Assembly: GCA_947466005.1 (NCBI GenBank)
Contig: CANIBV010000104.1
Span: 1-5,223 of the forward strand
Length of the DNA stretch: 5,223 bases
Reading direction: 5' to 3'
Origin: Spartobacteria bacterium
GTDB lineage: Bacteria > Verrucomicrobiota > Verrucomicrobiia > Chthoniobacterales > UBA6821
Part shown: in pieces, positions 1 to 5,223 of the stretch
How the letters are laid out: each line of letters opens with the position of its first letter
Numbering within the stretch: position 1 is the stretch's first letter
Position numbers and translations under genes: made by a program
Notes under the pieces: model-generated
Seen by the model: only the letters and a program-made list of their open reading frames with translations
The model's database searches: none
Told to the model about the DNA's origin: nothing

Positions 1-7
1 CTCTTAA
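1..7 (+). other. possible 3' end of an upstream gene
   Basis: A TAA stop at 5-7 (reading TCT TAA) lies 19 bases before the first complete gene, and a TGA at 18-20 in another frame is a second candidate stop. Given the tight spacing of the other genes, the preceding gene of the operon probably ends at one of these. By analogy with other Exb/TonB clusters it could be an ExbB/TolQ-type channel protein or another ExbD, but too few codons are visible to identify it. No promoter-like sequence is visible in the 26 bases before the first ATG. Confidence 0.3.
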
Positions 8-26
8 CCAGACACCCTGACACACC

Positions 27-428
27 ATGCAAGCTGACTCCGGAGGAGAAGCCATCGCTGATATCAACGTGACGCCGATGGTGGATCTCTACCTCGTGCT
101 CTTGCTGATCTTCATCATCATGACGAGCGCCGGTATTCAGGGCGTGAAAGTCAACCTGCCTAAGGGAAGCTCCGCGCCAAGTATGGGTGGGCCAAAGACC
201 CAGGCTGTTACCGTGAACAACGAGGGGGCGATTTTTCTCAATACCCTTCCTGTCACACTGCCCGAACTAGAGCAGAAGCTTGGCGAAGCGAAGTCAGCCA
301 ATCCTGACACTCCAGTCGTTGTGCGCGGTGACAGCGCCACCCAGTATCAGGGCGTGATGGATGTTCTCGATGTGATCGGACGTGTCGGCATGGAAAAGGT
401 GGGACTGGCAACGCAGAAGCGCCAGTAA
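27..428 (+). CDS. exbD: ExbD/TolR-family biopolymer transport protein
   Basis: This is the small inner-membrane subunit of an ExbB-ExbD type proton-driven motor, which passes proton-motive force to a TonB-family protein. The 133 residues match the usual family length. A short cytosolic N-terminus (1-12) leads into the family signature INVTPMVDLYLVLL (13-26), and a single transmembrane helix spans about 18-36. D20 aligns with the proton-carrying Asp of E. coli ExbD (D25). The juxtamembrane VKVNLPKGS (40-48) and a periplasmic domain to 133, with VVVRGD (97-102) followed by Y107 and V110, are also typical. The DLYL version of the helix motif differs from the DVML of E. coli ExbD. The gene ends in two consecutive in-frame stops (TAA TAG, 426-431). 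The start at 27 gives the expected short N-terminus, although no Shine-Dalgarno sequence precedes it. No ExbB partner is inside the window; it probably lies immediately to the left. TolR is the alternative family name, but the TonB-family gene 27 bases downstream favours ExbD. Confidence 0.95.
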   Translation: MQADSGGEAIADINVTPMVDLYLVLLLIFIIMTSAGIQGVKVNLPKGSSAPSMGGPKTQAVTVNNEGAIFLNTLPVTLPELEQKLGEAKSANPDTPVVVRGDSATQYQGVMDVLDVIGRVGMEKVGLATQKRQ

Positions 429-455
429 TAGGATCCACTTCTTAAATTTCATCGT

Positions 456-1139
456 ATGCCTGGCAGTTTCTCCAATAATCAGAATAAGAAGAAGGGGCCA
501 TTGCCGCTGATGATCACTGGAGTCGTCTTGCTGCTTGGGATTGTGGCATTTTTTGTCTTCAGAAACAGTGATGACGATGGTGGCGCTCCCTCACCCAGAA
601 ACGAGATCAAGATGATCTCGCTGCCACCACCTCCCCCGCCGCCACCTCCGCCGAAGCAAGAGCCGCCAAAACCTGAAGAACCAAAATTTCAAAAAGAGGA
701 AGCTCCGAGCGAGGAAAAGCAGCCCGATAAGGCGCCTGACCCCGAGCCCGCCCCTATCAGCACAAGCATTCAGGGAAACGATGCCTCTGGTCTTGCCGCT
801 GGAAACGGCGGAGGCATGGGGGGCAACGGATTCGGGGGCAAGGGAGGAGGTGGAGGAAGCAAATACGGGTGGTATGCCGGCAAAGTTCAGGCCCGTGTGG
901 CGGATGCCCTCAGAACACACAAGAAGACACGCAGCGCCGTCATGAGTGTTCAAGTGCGGGTGTGGGCTGACAACACTGGCCGCATCAGCAAGGTTTCCCT
1001 CGCCCAATCGACCGGCGATCCCGAACTGGACGCAGCGATCAAGAACGAGGTGCTGTCCAATGTCGTTCTGAGTGAACCACCACCTCAAGGCATGCCGATG
1101 CCGATCGTGATGAAATTCAACGCAAGGCGACCCAACTGA
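456..1139 (+). CDS. tonB: TonB-family energy transducer
   Basis: This periplasm-spanning protein is anchored in the inner membrane and should couple the ExbB/ExbD motor to an outer-membrane partner. Its 227 residues show the full TonB layout. A Lys-containing cytosolic tail (1-17) precedes one transmembrane helix (about 18-35), then an acidic patch DDD (39-41). A Pro-rich rod follows, with ten consecutive prolines (57-66) and EP/KP repeats to about 100, then a Gly-rich hinge (112-134). The C-terminal domain (about 137-223) begins YAGKVQARV and includes VSVQ-like strand residues 162-170, DNTGRISKV (172-180) and GDPELDAAI (187-195). This domain resembles the TonB_C_2/TolA-like branch more than E. 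coli TonB: there is no YP motif at its start, and the membrane helix has no histidine equivalent to E. coli H20. It sits 27 bases after exbD and 17 before the porin gene. TolA is a possible alternative, but the polyproline and EP/KP rod favours TonB. Confidence 0.9.
   Translation: MPGSFSNNQNKKKGPLPLMITGVVLLLGIVAFFVFRNSDDDGGAPSPRNEIKMISLPPPPPPPPPPKQEPPKPEEPKFQKEEAPSEEKQPDKAPDPEPAPISTSIQGNDASGLAAGNGGGMGGNGFGGKGGGGGSKYGWYAGKVQARVADALRTHKKTRSAVMSVQVRVWADNTGRISKVSLAQSTGDPELDAAIKNEVLSNVVLSEPPPQGMPMPIVMKFNARRPN
602..620 (+). repeat. perfect 8-bp inverted repeat, 3-base loop
   Basis: CGAGATCA (602-609) is followed by AGA (610-612) and its exact reverse complement TGATCTCG (613-620). In mRNA it could form an 8-bp hairpin inside the tonB reading frame, over codons 49-55. 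It ends four bases before the run of ten proline codons. It lacks a U-tract and lies mid-gene, so it is not an intrinsic terminator. It may be a chance product of coding sequence. Confidence 0.55.
624..653 (+). repeat. ten consecutive proline codons in tonB
   Basis: Ten uninterrupted proline codons (mixed CCA, CCT, CCC and CCG) encode residues 57-66 of the TonB-family protein. They form the stiff polyproline part of the periplasmic rod. Polyproline runs of this length are known to stall ribosomes and to depend on elongation factor EF-P, so the tract may limit how much TonB is made. The synonymous codons are mixed rather than a pure triplet repeat, which argues against recent slippage and for selection on the amino-acid run. 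Confidence 0.9.
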
Positions 1140-1156
1140 TCCCTTTTCTCAAGAAA

Positions 1157-1234
1157 ATGAACCTTCTCACCAAAGCGGCGATAGCCTCGGGACTGCTCCT
1201 GCTGGGCTGTGATTCCGTGCCTGTTGTCGCGGCC
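1157..1234 (+). other. porin signal peptide with ambiguous cleavage (SPase I or lipobox)
   Basis: The first 26 codons give a Lys-containing N-region (K6), a hydrophobic core (about 7-17) and the sequence LLLLGCDS (13-20). LLGC resembles a lipobox with the lipid-accepting Cys at 18, followed by Asp at +2. A conventional signal peptidase I site (VVAA-D, 23-27) lies just downstream. Because the protein ends in a beta-barrel, cleavage at A26 is the default reading. Lipidation at C18 would tether the long N-terminal linker to a membrane. Confidence 0.6.
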
Positions 1235-3565
1235 GATTCGCTGTTTGATACAAACACGACGCCGAGCCCTGCGTCGTCGTCTTTGAGCACGGATCTTTCC
1301 ACAATGGCTGATGCGGCCGCATCCGTTTCGACAGCTCCTCCCATCACGGTTCAACCGGTGCCGCCTGCGCAACCAGCACAGACATCACCTGAGACTTCGC
1401 CGGTTTCTTCCGGGGATTGGTCAAATCTCTTCAAGAGTGGTGATGTTCCTGCGCCCACTGTGGAACCGAGCAATAATACCGCTCCCCCAGTGACCGCCAT
1501 GGTAGCCCCTTCGGAATCTGCTTCCATCTCGAATATGACAGTGACCGAGCCCATTCCTGCCAATTCAGGCGGGGCGGCTTCCGACACGTCGACCAACCAG
1601 ACCAGTAGCGGGGAATCATCATCTGCTGCAGGAACACCCAAGTCTTTGCCCGGCGGTTCATACGACACCAATGTTCCTTCCGCGCCATCAACCGAGGTGA
1701 AAAAAGAGGGCGAGCCCACCATCGTGGCGGAGACTCCGGCTCCCAAAAAACTTCCCTCGATCCCCGAGGATGCACCGCCAAATCTGGAACAATCCCCGGA
1801 AGTGATGGCGGCTTCCGCGCCACCTCCGGTGGCCCCCTCCGAGAATGTCACCCTGAATCTGATCAACCGTCTCGTTCAGCGCGGAATTCTGACCAAGGAG
1901 GATGCCGGAGATCTGATCCGACAGGCCAAGGAGGATGCCCAGCGTGCATCCCAGCAAACCCAAGTTGCGCAGCAGGCGGCCACCCAAGCGGCCACCGCCC
2001 AGCAAATGGCGATGGAAGCTGCAGCGCCTCCCTCCTCAGATGAGGCGGTCAGTGTCTCCTACGTGCCCGAGATCGTGAAGGCGGAGATGCGCGACGAGAT
2101 CAAGCGCGATGTGATGGCCGCCGCGCAGTCCGAGGGATGGACCCAGCCGAATGTGCCCGAGTGGGTGAGGAAGTTCCGACCCTTCATGGATTTCCGCTTC
2201 AGGTATCAGGGGATCTATTTTCCCGATGGAAATTCCGATAATCCGCTCGATACGCTCAATTTCAACGCGATCAACACGGGGCAACCCTTCAATATTTCAC
2301 AGGCAAACGGGAATCAGTCTCCACCGATCGGTTATCCCACCTATGACACCACGCAGAACAGGCAGCAGATGCGGATTCGTTTCCGCTTCGGTGCCGACAT
2401 CAATCTTGGGGACAATTTCACAGGTGGGTTTCGGCTGGGCACCGGTCAGAACGGAAGCCCTGTTTCTGAAAACCAGACGCTTGGAGCTTCCCAAAACGGT
2501 CAGTTCGGTGGTGCTGGCGGAAACTTCAGCAACTATGCCATCTGGCTGGACCGGGCATTCCTGAAGTACGAACTTGGCGAGGATCCTGACAGGATGGCGG
2601 CCATTACATTCGGACGCTTTGACAATCCCTTCTACACCCCGTCGACGATCATGTGGGCTAACGATATCGCGTTCGACGGAATTGCCGCTCAGGCCAGATA
2701 CAAGATCTTCAAGGGGATGACTCCCTTTGCCACTGCCGGAATCTTCCCCGTCTTCAACACCGACCTGAATTTCCCCGCGCAGCAGCAACCGAAGGTTTCG
2801 AGTTACGACAAGTACCTCTATGCGGCGCAGACAGGAATCGATTGGAAAATCACCAAGGATCTCCACTACAAGGGATCTGTCGGCTACTACAACTTTCAAA
2901 ATGTCCAGGGTCAGGTATCGGCTCCGCAGGTGGCATATGACCCAAATACCCCCTTCAGCACCGATGACAGTCGCCCGACGTTTGCCCAGAAGGGTAACAC
3001 CTACATGGCCCTCCGCGAAATCCCCGCTGTTCCGGAGAACAACTACGGGACGATCAACCAATTCCAGTATTTTGGTCTTTCCACGCCATTCCAGATCCTC
3101 TCGGCAAATGGGCGACTCGAGTACAGGCATTGGGAGCCGTTTGTTGTCTCCCTCTCCGGAGAGTGGGATCAAAACCTTGCATGGAATGCTGAGAACATTG
3201 CAAACAATGGGCCCTCCCAGCTCAAGGGGAACATCAACAATCCCGGCTCCAACGGCACGGGTTACGGCGGCGGAAACAATGCCTGGATCGTGCAGACAAA
3301 GATCGGATCCGGGGCGCTTCAGAAGAGGTGGGATTGGGATTTCGGTGTTGCGTATCGCTATGTGGAATCGGATGCCGTGATCGACGGCTTCTGTGATTCC
3401 GACTTTGGCGGCGGCGGCACCAACCTCAAGGGATTTTCTGTTGGTGGAAACCTTGCTCTCTCCAAGAGTGTCTTCATCGGGATGCGTTGGCTCAGTGCCA
3501 CGGGGATTGCCGGTCCGCAGTACAAGGCCGACATCATCCAGTTGGATATAAACTCCAGATTTTAA
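1157..3565 (+). CDS. putative porin (Porin_5-like) with long N-terminal extension
   Basis: This is a predicted outer-membrane beta-barrel. The signal peptide (about 1-26) can be read two ways: signal peptidase I cleavage near VVAA-D (24-27), or a lipobox-like LLGC ending at C18. Residues 28 to about 225 are Ser/Thr/Pro/Ala-rich and probably disordered. A helical module follows, with LINRLVQRGILTKEDA (235-250) running into a Gln/Ala-rich coiled coil to about 290. Next is the junction YVPEIVKAEMRDEI (302-315) to EGW (326-328) and PEWVRKFRPF (334-343), which I recognise as typical of the Porin_5 (putative porin) family. The barrel spans about 343-802, with LDRAFLKYEL (464-473), GRFDNPFYT (486-494), NDIAFDG (502-508) and a Gly-rich DSDFGGGGTN (747-756). 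It ends in Phe, as expected of a BAM recognition signal. At 802 residues it is longer than the proteins I associate with this family, mainly because of the extension. Solute specificity cannot be read from the sequence. It has no TonB-dependent receptor plug domain. Confidence 0.85.
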   Translation: MNLLTKAAIASGLLLLGCDSVPVVAADSLFDTNTTPSPASSSLSTDLSTMADAAASVSTAPPITVQPVPPAQPAQTSPETSPVSSGDWSNLFKSGDVPAPTVEPSNNTAPPVTAMVAPSESASISNMTVTEPIPANSGGAASDTSTNQTSSGESSSAAGTPKSLPGGSYDTNVPSAPSTEVKKEGEPTIVAETPAPKKLPSIPEDAPPNLEQSPEVMAASAPPPVAPSENVTLNLINRLVQRGILTKEDAGDLIRQAKEDAQRASQQTQVAQQAATQAATAQQMAMEAAAPPSSDEAVSVSYVPEIVKAEMRDEIKRDVMAAAQSEGWTQPNVPEWVRKFRPFMDFRFRYQGIYFPDGNSDNPLDTLNFNAINTGQPFNISQANGNQSPPIGYPTYDTTQNRQQMRIRFRFGADINLGDNFTGGFRLGTGQNGSPVSENQTLGASQNGQFGGAGGNFSNYAIWLDRAFLKYELGEDPDRMAAITFGRFDNPFYTPSTIMWANDIAFDGIAAQARYKIFKGMTPFATAGIFPVFNTDLNFPAQQQPKVSSYDKYLYAAQTGIDWKITKDLHYKGSVGYYNFQNVQGQVSAPQVAYDPNTPFSTDDSRPTFAQKGNTYMALREIPAVPENNYGTINQFQYFGLSTPFQILSANGRLEYRHWEPFVVSLSGEWDQNLAWNAENIANNGPSQLKGNINNPGSNGTGYGGGNNAWIVQTKIGSGALQKRWDWDFGVAYRYVESDAVIDGFCDSDFGGGGTNLKGFSVGGNLALSKSVFIGMRWLSATGIAGPQYKADIIQLDINSRF
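1240..1831 (+). other. low-complexity Ser/Thr/Pro/Ala linker of the porin
   Basis: This segment encodes about residues 28-225 of the porin. It is dominated by Ser, Thr, Pro, Ala, Asn and Glu, with few aromatic residues and no cysteines, and has no recognisable fold. It separates the export signal from the helical module and the barrel. Such a chain could cross or sample the periplasm, touch peptidoglycan, or reach the outer face. Two short stretches inside it, SNMTVTE (125-131) and PTIVAET (187-193), loosely resemble TonB boxes. Confidence 0.75.
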
Positions 3566-3577
3566 CCAGATCCTGAC

Positions 3578-4249
3578 ATGACGACGAACCATACGATCCG
3601 GCTCCACATGCTGTTTGGCATCTTTCTGATGATTGCGGCCTCGGCGGGTGCGTCGGAGAAAAAGGGGGTCAATGCGGCCGAGCAGAAGATGCGTGAGACC
3701 ATTCGCAACACGATGATCCAGCTCCGGGATGCCAACGCCAAACTAGCCACGGCCCAGGCAGCCCAGACCGAGTCCGAGGAGAAGATCAAGGAGCTCCAGG
3801 GACAGCTTGATGAGCAGGTCAAGAAGTCCTCTGCAGAGAAGAAGGCCGCCTCCGAGACCATTGATGACCTCCAGACGAAACTTGCCGCCTCGGAACTCCA
3901 AGTCAACCACCTCACCGAGTCGCTCGGAAAATGGAAGCTCGGCTATGCCAAGCTTGCCGAGTATGCGAAGGGAACGGAGAGCAAGCGTGCCGATCTGGCA
4001 TCAAAGATTATCATCCTTGACCGGCGCATCGCTGATCAGCAGGTGAAGAATGCAGAGATATACCGGTTGGGTAACGAGGTTCTGGACCGCTACGCCCAGT
4101 TCGGTCTTGGGACCGCAATTTCATCAAGGGAACCTTTTGTGGGTATCACCAAGGTAAAGTTCCAGACATTGGTCCAAGACTATCAGAACAAGCTTACCGA
4201 CCAGACCATACGGAGCGACAATCCCTCGGAAACAAAGAAATCCAACTGA
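3578..4249 (+). CDS. secreted coiled-coil protein of a TonB/porin cluster
   Basis: The function of this 223-residue protein is unknown. It has a likely signal peptide (1-25, hydrophobic core about 9-21, cleavage near ASAGA-SE), so it should be periplasmic. Residues about 33-160 are almost entirely charged/Ala/Leu/Gln helix of coiled-coil type, with ASELQVNHL at about 106-114. The last part, about 160-206, looks like a conserved, more folded cap: RLGNEVLDRYAQFGLG (163-178), then SSREPFVGITKVK (182-194) and a LVQDY helix (198-202). The tail (207-223) is polar. From memory, proteins with a similar cap sit beside ExbB/ExbD/TonB clusters elsewhere and carry misleading names such as DNA repair or phage capsid protein; I could not check this. 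DUF3450 proteins of proteobacterial TonB clusters are a possible functional analogue. It starts 12 bases after the porin stop with no Shine-Dalgarno; ATG at 3608 (M11) would leave a shorter, poorer signal peptide, so 3578 is preferred. Confidence 0.85.
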   Translation: MTTNHTIRLHMLFGIFLMIAASAGASEKKGVNAAEQKMRETIRNTMIQLRDANAKLATAQAAQTESEEKIKELQGQLDEQVKKSSAEKKAASETIDDLQTKLAASELQVNHLTESLGKWKLGYAKLAEYAKGTESKRADLASKIIILDRRIADQQVKNAEIYRLGNEVLDRYAQFGLGTAISSREPFVGITKVKFQTLVQDYQNKLTDQTIRSDNPSETKKSN

Positions 4250-4297
4250 CCAAAGCAGCCATCACCGAATGACCCCAATCCATAAGAAAAACACCCC
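4250..4297 (+). other. longest intergenic gap, no signal recognised
   Basis: These 48 bases separate the coiled-coil gene from the chaperone gene. I find no inverted repeat with a T-run, no clear -35/-10 pair and no Shine-Dalgarno sequence. An A-rich stretch (AAGAAAAAC, about 4283-4291) lies just before the ATG at 4298 and could help ribosome loading by keeping the mRNA unstructured. The genes on either side are therefore probably co-transcribed. Confidence 0.5.
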
Positions 4298-5197
4298 ATG
4301 ATCACCAAATACTTACCATGCATTGCCTTTGTGTTCCTTGGCCTGGCACCTTTTTCCCTAGCTGCCGATGCAACAATAATCGCCAAGGTGGGTGACTGCG
4401 AGGTTAAGGCGGATGAAATCAAGCCAATGCTTGAAAAACTTCCTGTTCGCGAACAGCTCCTCCTTGCGAAGGATCCTGCCGCCCTCAATGAGTTTGTCCG
4501 TACACTTATCGTGCAACAGCTTGTCTACAAGGAGGCCCTCTCCAAGAAGTGGGAACAGCAACCGCAGGTCATGGCGCAGTTAGAACGGATACGTCAGCAG
4601 GCAATCACCCAGACATATCTCCAGGCGATTGCGACGCCTTCGCAGGATTTCCCCTCCCAGACAGACCTGCAGACCGCTTACGACACGCTGAAGAAAAACA
4701 ACGCACTTCAGATTCCCAAGCAATACCATCTGGCGCAGATCTACATTGCCTGCCCGAAAGGAGTTGATAAATCCAGCGAAGAGAAAGCGCAGGTAAAACT
4801 GGATGCGGCAGTGAAAGCCATCAAGGTGGAGGATTTTCCCACGGTGGCAAAATCACTTAGCGACGATGTCGCCAGTTCCCAGAGGGGAGGAGATCTCGGT
4901 TACCTTGCCGAAGCCCAGATCCAACCGGAAATCCGAAGTGCCGCAACATCTCTCTCCAAGGGGGGGACGTCGGATCCCATTCGCATGAATGACGGATGGC
5001 ATGTGATCAGGCTTGTGGAAGTCCGTGAGCCCTACACCGCCACCTTGGATGAGGTGAAAATCCCCCTCACCAATGAACTCCGATCCCAGCGGGCACAGGC
5101 GACCAGCAAAGCCTACCTAGCCAAGCTCCTGCAGCAGAATCCAGTGACGCTCAACGAAATTGCGGTTTCCAAGCTCCTGAATTCAAATCAGCAGTAG
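4298..5197 (+). CDS. periplasmic SurA/PpiC-like peptidyl-prolyl isomerase
   Basis: This is a predicted exported parvulin-type chaperone or foldase of 299 residues. The signal peptide covers about 1-23 (core 6-21, cleavage near SLAA-D). An N-terminal helical region (about 28-115) has the SurA-N/PpiC layout: a first strand IIAKVGDCEV (27-36), then a helix pair including LNEFVRTLIVQQLVYKEAL (63-81). One parvulin domain spans about 142-242, with YHLAQIYI (143-150), the RGGDLGYL turn (196-203) and GWHVIRLVEVREPY (233-246). A C-terminal helix (about 249-299) contains YLAKLLQQNPVTLNEI. E. coli SurA is larger (428 residues) with two parvulin domains; this one has a single domain, as in PpiC/PrsA-like proteins. 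Isomerase activity cannot be assumed, because many such domains act only as chaperones. Its place at the end of the operon suggests it helps fold the porin encoded two genes upstream. It lacks a Shine-Dalgarno sequence and ends in TAG. Confidence 0.88.
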   Translation: MITKYLPCIAFVFLGLAPFSLAADATIIAKVGDCEVKADEIKPMLEKLPVREQLLLAKDPAALNEFVRTLIVQQLVYKEALSKKWEQQPQVMAQLERIRQQAITQTYLQAIATPSQDFPSQTDLQTAYDTLKKNNALQIPKQYHLAQIYIACPKGVDKSSEEKAQVKLDAAVKAIKVEDFPTVAKSLSDDVASSQRGGDLGYLAEAQIQPEIRSAATSLSKGGTSDPIRMNDGWHVIRLVEVREPYTATLDEVKIPLTNELRSQRAQATSKAYLAKLLQQNPVTLNEIAVSKLLNSNQQ

Positions 5198-5223
5198 CGT
5201 TTGATTCCAGCTCCCTCAACAAC
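5198..5223 (+). other. right edge, no feature seen
   Basis: The final 26 bases after the chaperone stop show no hairpin, T-run or start codon. Whether the operon ends here or continues to the right cannot be told from this window. Confidence 0.4.

Noticed and set aside
591..1088. 165-codon minus-strand frame opposite tonB
   Set aside because: Its Arg/Trp-rich run is just the reverse complement of the polyproline codons; no domain or start signal supports it.
1351..1866. 171-codon minus-strand frame opposite the porin linker
   Set aside because: Its Gly/Ser/Val-rich sequence mirrors the low-complexity linker on the other strand, with no family resemblance.
1976..1996. Direct repeat GCGGCCACC at 1976-1984 and 1988-1996
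   Set aside because: It encodes a short AAT-QAAT repetition in the Gln/Ala-rich coiled coil; only two copies, explained by coding composition.
2820..3380. 186-codon plus-strand frame inside the porin gene
   Set aside because: It is Arg/Ser/Thr-rich out-of-frame translation of the barrel-coding region without a domain or ribosome binding site.
2297..3607. 436-codon open frame on the minus strand opposite the porin gene
   Set aside because: It lies antisense to a well-supported Porin_5-like barrel, has no recognisable domain, and its composition is what the codon bias of the plus-strand gene would produce.
3807..4046. Frame-shifted Arg-rich open frame inside the coiled-coil gene
   Set aside because: It is a shadow of the Lys/Glu-rich coiled-coil codons; the main frame has a signal peptide and a coherent coiled coil.
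431..4977. Five GGATCC hexamers (431, 2581, 3305, 4472-region, 4972)
   Set aside because: This is more than expected by chance for 5.2 kb, but four lie in codons for common residues and no spacing pattern or associated motif appears; probably compositional.

Overview
The window holds five complete, same-strand, tightly packed genes that read as one operon for a cell-envelope machine of a Gram-negative (diderm) bacterium. The order is an ExbD/TolR-family proton-channel subunit (27-428), a TonB-family energy transducer (456-1139), a long Porin_5-type outer-membrane barrel (1157-3565), a secreted coiled-coil protein (3578-4249) and a secreted SurA/PpiC-like parvulin chaperone (4298-5197). Gaps between genes are 27, 17, 12 and 48 bases. 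I see no promoter, terminator, tRNA, rRNA, CRISPR, mobile element or minus-strand gene. The operon enters from the left (an ExbB/TolQ-type gene would be expected there) and the last 26 bases hold nothing recognisable.

The organism is not named by the sequence. It must have an outer membrane, since it encodes a porin, TonB, ExbD and a SurA-like protein, and the DNA is moderately GC-rich by eye. None of the five starts has a convincing Shine-Dalgarno sequence. The Ser/Pro/Thr-rich N-terminal extension of the porin and the weak SD usage make me lean towards the PVC group (Verrucomicrobiota) over Proteobacteria, but this is a guess of moderate strength.

Proposed working model (inference): the inner-membrane ExbB/ExbD motor and the TonB rod supply or transmit force across the periplasm; the coiled-coil protein is a periplasmic spacer or partner; the porin is the outer-membrane target; and the parvulin protein helps fold that porin or its partner. 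What makes the set notable is that Porin_5 barrels are not classical plug-gated TonB-dependent receptors, so why a porin should sit in an operon with its own TonB/ExbD is not explained. From memory, similar ExbB-ExbD-TonB-porin-coiled-coil-PPIase neighbourhoods occur in other Gram-negative genomes, but I know of no defined function for them.
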